A DNA stretch of 64,000 bases. Origin: Haloarcula sp. CBA1127 (lineage in GTDB: Archaea > Halobacteriota > Halobacteria > Halobacteriales > Haloarculaceae). The notes under the pieces were generated by a model, which saw only the letters and a program-made list of their open reading frames with translations, was not told where the DNA came from and searched no databases. Positions 61,347-64,000 of the stretch are shown piece after piece. The stretch is from assembly GCF_001485575.1 (NCBI RefSeq), contig NZ_BCNB01000002.1, positions 310,001 through 374,000 of the forward strand. Reading direction: 5' to 3'. Within the stretch, counting starts at the first letter, position 1, and each line of letters opens with the position of its first letter. The position numbers and the translations under genes are program-made.

Positions 61347-62815
61347 TGGGGATTCGAAGTCGCGTTGGTGCTCTGTTCAAGGGCCCTGAGGAGTTCGACC
61401 TCACGTCGGGTGGCATCGGGAAGCCGCTGTTCTTCCTCTCGATGCCGATTGTCATCACGAACCTCTTCCAGACTGCGTACAACCTCGCGGACACGTTCTG
61501 GCTCGGCCAGTACAGCACGGATGCGCTGGCGGCAATCAGCTTCGCGTTCCCGATGGTATTCCTCCTCATCTCACTCGGAATGGGCATATCCGTTGCCGGC
61601 AGCGTCCTCGTCGCACAGTTTACCGGTGCGGGCGAGGAGCGCGACGCCGAGTACGCCGCCTCACAGACGGTGACGTTCGCCGTCATCGTCTCGTTCGTTC
61701 TCGGTATCGTGGGCTATCTCGGCGTCGATACGTTTCTCAGCCTGATGGGCGCGTCAGAAGATGTCCTGCCCATGGCGACCAGCTACATGGAGGTCATCTC
61801 GCTCGGCCTACTGTTCATGTTCGGCTTCTTCGTCTTCGTCGCGCTCATGCGGGGCTACGGTGACACGATAACGCCGATGCTCGTCATGTTCGGCTCGGTT
61901 GTCCTCAACATCATCATCGACCCGTTCCTGATATTCGGCTGGACGGTCGTCGAGAACGCGCCGCTCGTCGGGACAGTCTCGTTCCCCGAGCTCGGCATCG
62001 AAGGGGCTGCCATCGCGACCGTCTTTTCGCGGGCGCTGGCGCTGATCGTCGGGCTGGCGATCATGTTCCGAGGGAACCGCGGCGTCCAGATTCACCTCCG
62101 CGATATGGCTCCAGACCTGTCGTATCTCCGCCGTCTCGTTCGCATTGGCCTACCCGCCTCCGTCGAGGGGACGGGCCGTGCGCTGTCGATGAACCTGCTG
62201 CTGGTCATCGTCGCGATGTTCCCGGATACGGTTGTCGCCGCCTACGGCATCGGGACGCGCGTGTTCTCGGTCGTCTTCCTGCCAGCTATCGCAGTCGCCC
62301 GCGGCGTCGAGACGATGACCGGTCAGAACATGGGGGCGGATAAGCCGGACCGGGCAGCGAAAGCGGCCGGCCTCGCGGCGACGGTGCTTTTCGGCGTGCT
62401 CACCCTGGCTGGAGTCCTCGTCTGGTTCACCGCCGCACCGATAGCCGACCTGTTCACGACGGACCCCGAGGTGGTCGAAATCACGACGCAGTTCCTCCGG
62501 TACGTCGCGCTTTCCTTCGGCTTCATCGGCATCATGCGGGCCTACACCGGGAGCTTCCGTGGTGCCGGGAAGACGCTCACCGCCGCGGCAATCTCGGTGT
62601 TGATGCTCGGGATCATCCGCTTCCCGATTGCGTGGTTCGCCGCTGTGCCACTCGGCGAAACCGGAATCTGGATATCGTTCGCCGTCTCGAACGTCGCAGG
62701 GGCGCTCATTGCCTACGGCTGGTATCGACGCGGGACGTGGCGAGACAGCAACCTCACCGAAGCCAAAGTTGATATTGATGAAGCGGGCGTCGAGATGTCG
62801 GCGGATGGAGACTGA
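61346..62815 (+). CDS. MATE-family efflux transporter
   Basis: This 489-residue membrane protein has about twelve helices in two six-helix halves. The first half has LFQTAYNLADTFWLGQYST and ISFAFPMVFLLISLGMGISV, the second ETMTGQNMGADKPDRA and a late MRAYTGSFRGAGKT. MATE pumps exchange Na+ or H+ for cationic drugs or metabolites. It is coupled to the upstream TetR regulator. Confidence 0.94.
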   Translation: MGIRSRVGALFKGPEEFDLTSGGIGKPLFFLSMPIVITNLFQTAYNLADTFWLGQYSTDALAAISFAFPMVFLLISLGMGISVAGSVLVAQFTGAGEERDAEYAASQTVTFAVIVSFVLGIVGYLGVDTFLSLMGASEDVLPMATSYMEVISLGLLFMFGFFVFVALMRGYGDTITPMLVMFGSVVLNIIIDPFLIFGWTVVENAPLVGTVSFPELGIEGAAIATVFSRALALIVGLAIMFRGNRGVQIHLRDMAPDLSYLRRLVRIGLPASVEGTGRALSMNLLLVIVAMFPDTVVAAYGIGTRVFSVVFLPAIAVARGVETMTGQNMGADKPDRAAKAAGLAATVLFGVLTLAGVLVWFTAAPIADLFTTDPEVVEITTQFLRYVALSFGFIGIMRAYTGSFRGAGKTLTAAAISVLMLGIIRFPIAWFAAVPLGETGIWISFAVSNVAGALIAYGWYRRGTWRDSNLTEAKVDIDEAGVEMSADGD

Positions 62816-62891
62816 CAGCAGTGGGTGGCGAGCGCGTGTGATACTCTTCGAGTGAACCAATGCTTTCAGGGGAGCCACCGGTACTACTGCT

Positions 62892-63560
62892 ATGCCCACA
62901 GAGCCGAACGCCAATCAGAATCCCTCGTCGCCGCTGTTTGCAGCTATCTACGATCCGGCAACGACGCTCATCGAACGGACCCTCCTACAGCCACATCGTG
63001 AGTATCTGGTAGCAAATCTGGATGGAACGGTGCTGGACCTCGGCGCTGGAACCGGCGCGATGTTTCCGTATTTCGATAGCGTGGCGACCGCCTCGACGGA
63101 GTTTCACGCTGTCGAGCCGGACCCACATATGCGGCGGCAGGCAGCAGAGAAGGCGAACGCGCAGGCCAGGCCGATTCGCATCGAGGCGTCACCGGCCGAA
63201 GCCCTCCCGTACGACGAGGAATCCTTCGACGTCGTTATCGCGTCGATGGTGTTCTGTACGATACCGGACATCGAATCCGCGATGAGTGAGGTTGCCCGCG
63301 TACTCAAACCCGGCGGCGAACTGCGGTTCTTCGAACACGTCATCGACGACGGCTGGCGCGCCCGGATTCAGTCGGCTCTCGCACCGCTCTGGAAACGACT
63401 CGCCGGCGGTTGTCATCTCACTCGGCAGACAGGGACACGGCTCGTCGCTGACCAATCATTCGCTGTCGTCGAAATCGATCGACTCAATCTGGGCGTAACA
63501 CCAATCCGTCCGTTCGTTCGGGGACGGCTCCGCAAGCGCTCGGTGTCTTCGACGCAGTAA
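62892..63560 (+). CDS. Class I SAM-dependent methyltransferase
   Basis: This 222-residue methyltransferase of the UbiE/type 11 kind has the SAM-binding motif I LDLGAGTGAMFP (about 48-59), post-I EPDPHMRRQA, DVVIASMVF (motif II) and VLKPGGELRFFEH (motif III). It methylates an unknown small molecule or lipid. It is 76 bp downstream of the MATE pump in the same direction and may be in the same transcript. Its function cannot be set. Confidence 0.88.
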   Translation: MPTEPNANQNPSSPLFAAIYDPATTLIERTLLQPHREYLVANLDGTVLDLGAGTGAMFPYFDSVATASTEFHAVEPDPHMRRQAAEKANAQARPIRIEASPAEALPYDEESFDVVIASMVFCTIPDIESAMSEVARVLKPGGELRFFEHVIDDGWRARIQSALAPLWKRLAGGCHLTRQTGTRLVADQSFAVVEIDRLNLGVTPIRPFVRGRLRKRSVSSTQ

Positions 63561-63571
63561 CTCGACGGCGA

Positions 63572-64000
63572 TTAGCTCTGACTCTGTGTGACAGACCCCT
63601 CCTCGTTCGGCTGGATGACGACGAACCCGTCGTCGCCGGTGAACTCCATCTGTAGCGACTCCCCGGAGGTCTGGCCGATTTCGAACGTCTTGTTCATCTC
63701 GATAGACGGCGAGAGGTTCGAACTCCACGCAACGGTCGCGTCCGGGTCGGTGAAGACCGGCGGCGTCATTACCAGCGGGTCGCCGTGTGTCGTCAGTGCG
63801 ACTTCGCCGGGGCCGGTGAGGTAGACGTTCGTCAGGCCGCCGGCGGCCATGCCGGAGAGGCTGCCGACAGTGTTGATTTCGTAATCGATGGTTGATTCGA
63901 ACGCGAGCACGTCAGTCCCGTTGACCGATATCGATTCCCCGTCAGCGAGAGTCAGCACCTGTACCTTCTTGCCGTTCTCGGCCACGTAGAGGTGGCCGTT
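63572..64000 (-). CDS. AIM24-family protein, C-terminal part (runs off right edge)
   Basis: About 142 residues of an AIM24/TIGR00266-like protein are seen; the frame is open to base 64000, so the N-terminus lies outside the window. Visible features are NGHLYVAENGKKVQVLTL, GGLTNVYLTGPGEVAL and a Gly-rich segment SLSGMAAGG. The C-terminus ends in QSQS. AIM24-like proteins form beta-helical or barrel folds of unknown function. Confidence 0.85.
   Translation of the reverse strand, partial: NGHLYVAENGKKVQVLTLADGESISVNGTDVLAFESTIDYEINTVGSLSGMAAGGLTNVYLTGPGEVALTTHGDPLVMTPPVFTDPDATVAWSSNLSPSIEMNKTFEIGQTSGESLQMEFTGDDGFVVIQPNEEGSVTQSQS

Overview
The window reads as a haloarchaeal chromosome, most likely Haloarcula-related. 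This is inferred from very acidic proteins, GC-rich genes set in AT-rich gaps, twin-arginine lipoprotein signals, TATA-type boxes about 25-30 nt before start codons (leaderless mRNAs), and halophile families such as bat-type HTH regulators. I see no rRNA, tRNA, CRISPR array or intact insertion sequence.

Region 1 (1-9.0 kb) is a one-carbon block. It holds two tandem dimethylglycine/sarcosine dehydrogenase-like flavoproteins (the first cut by the left edge), an aspartoacylase-family hydrolase, an unrecognised DNA-binding-like protein, a MetF-type reductase, a DmdA/LigM-like tetrahydrofolate-dependent demethylase and dihydrofolate reductase. Elsewhere in the window lie FolD (37-38 kb), a BCCT betaine-type transporter (40-42 kb) and a two-gene formate dehydrogenase (45-50 kb). 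Together they could take methyl groups from imported methylated compounds through folate to formate and CO2; this chain is inferred.

Region 2 (9.1-33 kb) looks like a catabolic island: a bat-type regulator, nitrilase, MFS transporter, aldehyde and alcohol dehydrogenases, a PotABCD-type ABC transporter, two IclR regulators, and an Ugp/Mal-type ABC operon. That operon runs into a creatininase-family enzyme, an unknown Cys-motif protein, an enolase-superfamily enzyme, an SDR, a RidA protein and a HAD phosphatase. AT-rich gaps of 300-640 bp punctuate it.

Region 3 (33-46 kb) is mostly core metabolism and transport: an EamA exporter, a dicarboxylate/amino-acid symporter, CysE, a small zinc protein, FolD, TrpE-TrpG, BCCT, a K+ channel, a half-size DMT protein and a second RidA. 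It leads into the formate dehydrogenase, whose NuoF-like partner has lost the usual FMN/NADH and Fe-S motifs.

Region 4 (50-64 kb) carries a second creatininase-family enzyme, a CPBP protease, a membrane-anchored subtilase with an inserted beta-rich segment next to a membrane-bound HTH regulator, a surface protein with two repeated domains, a PRC-barrel protein, a nitrosative-stress pair (four-repeat DUF2249 protein and RIC/ScdA Fe-S repair protein) flanked by two decayed membrane genes, divergent TetR regulators with a MATE pump, a methyltransferase and a partial AIM24 protein.
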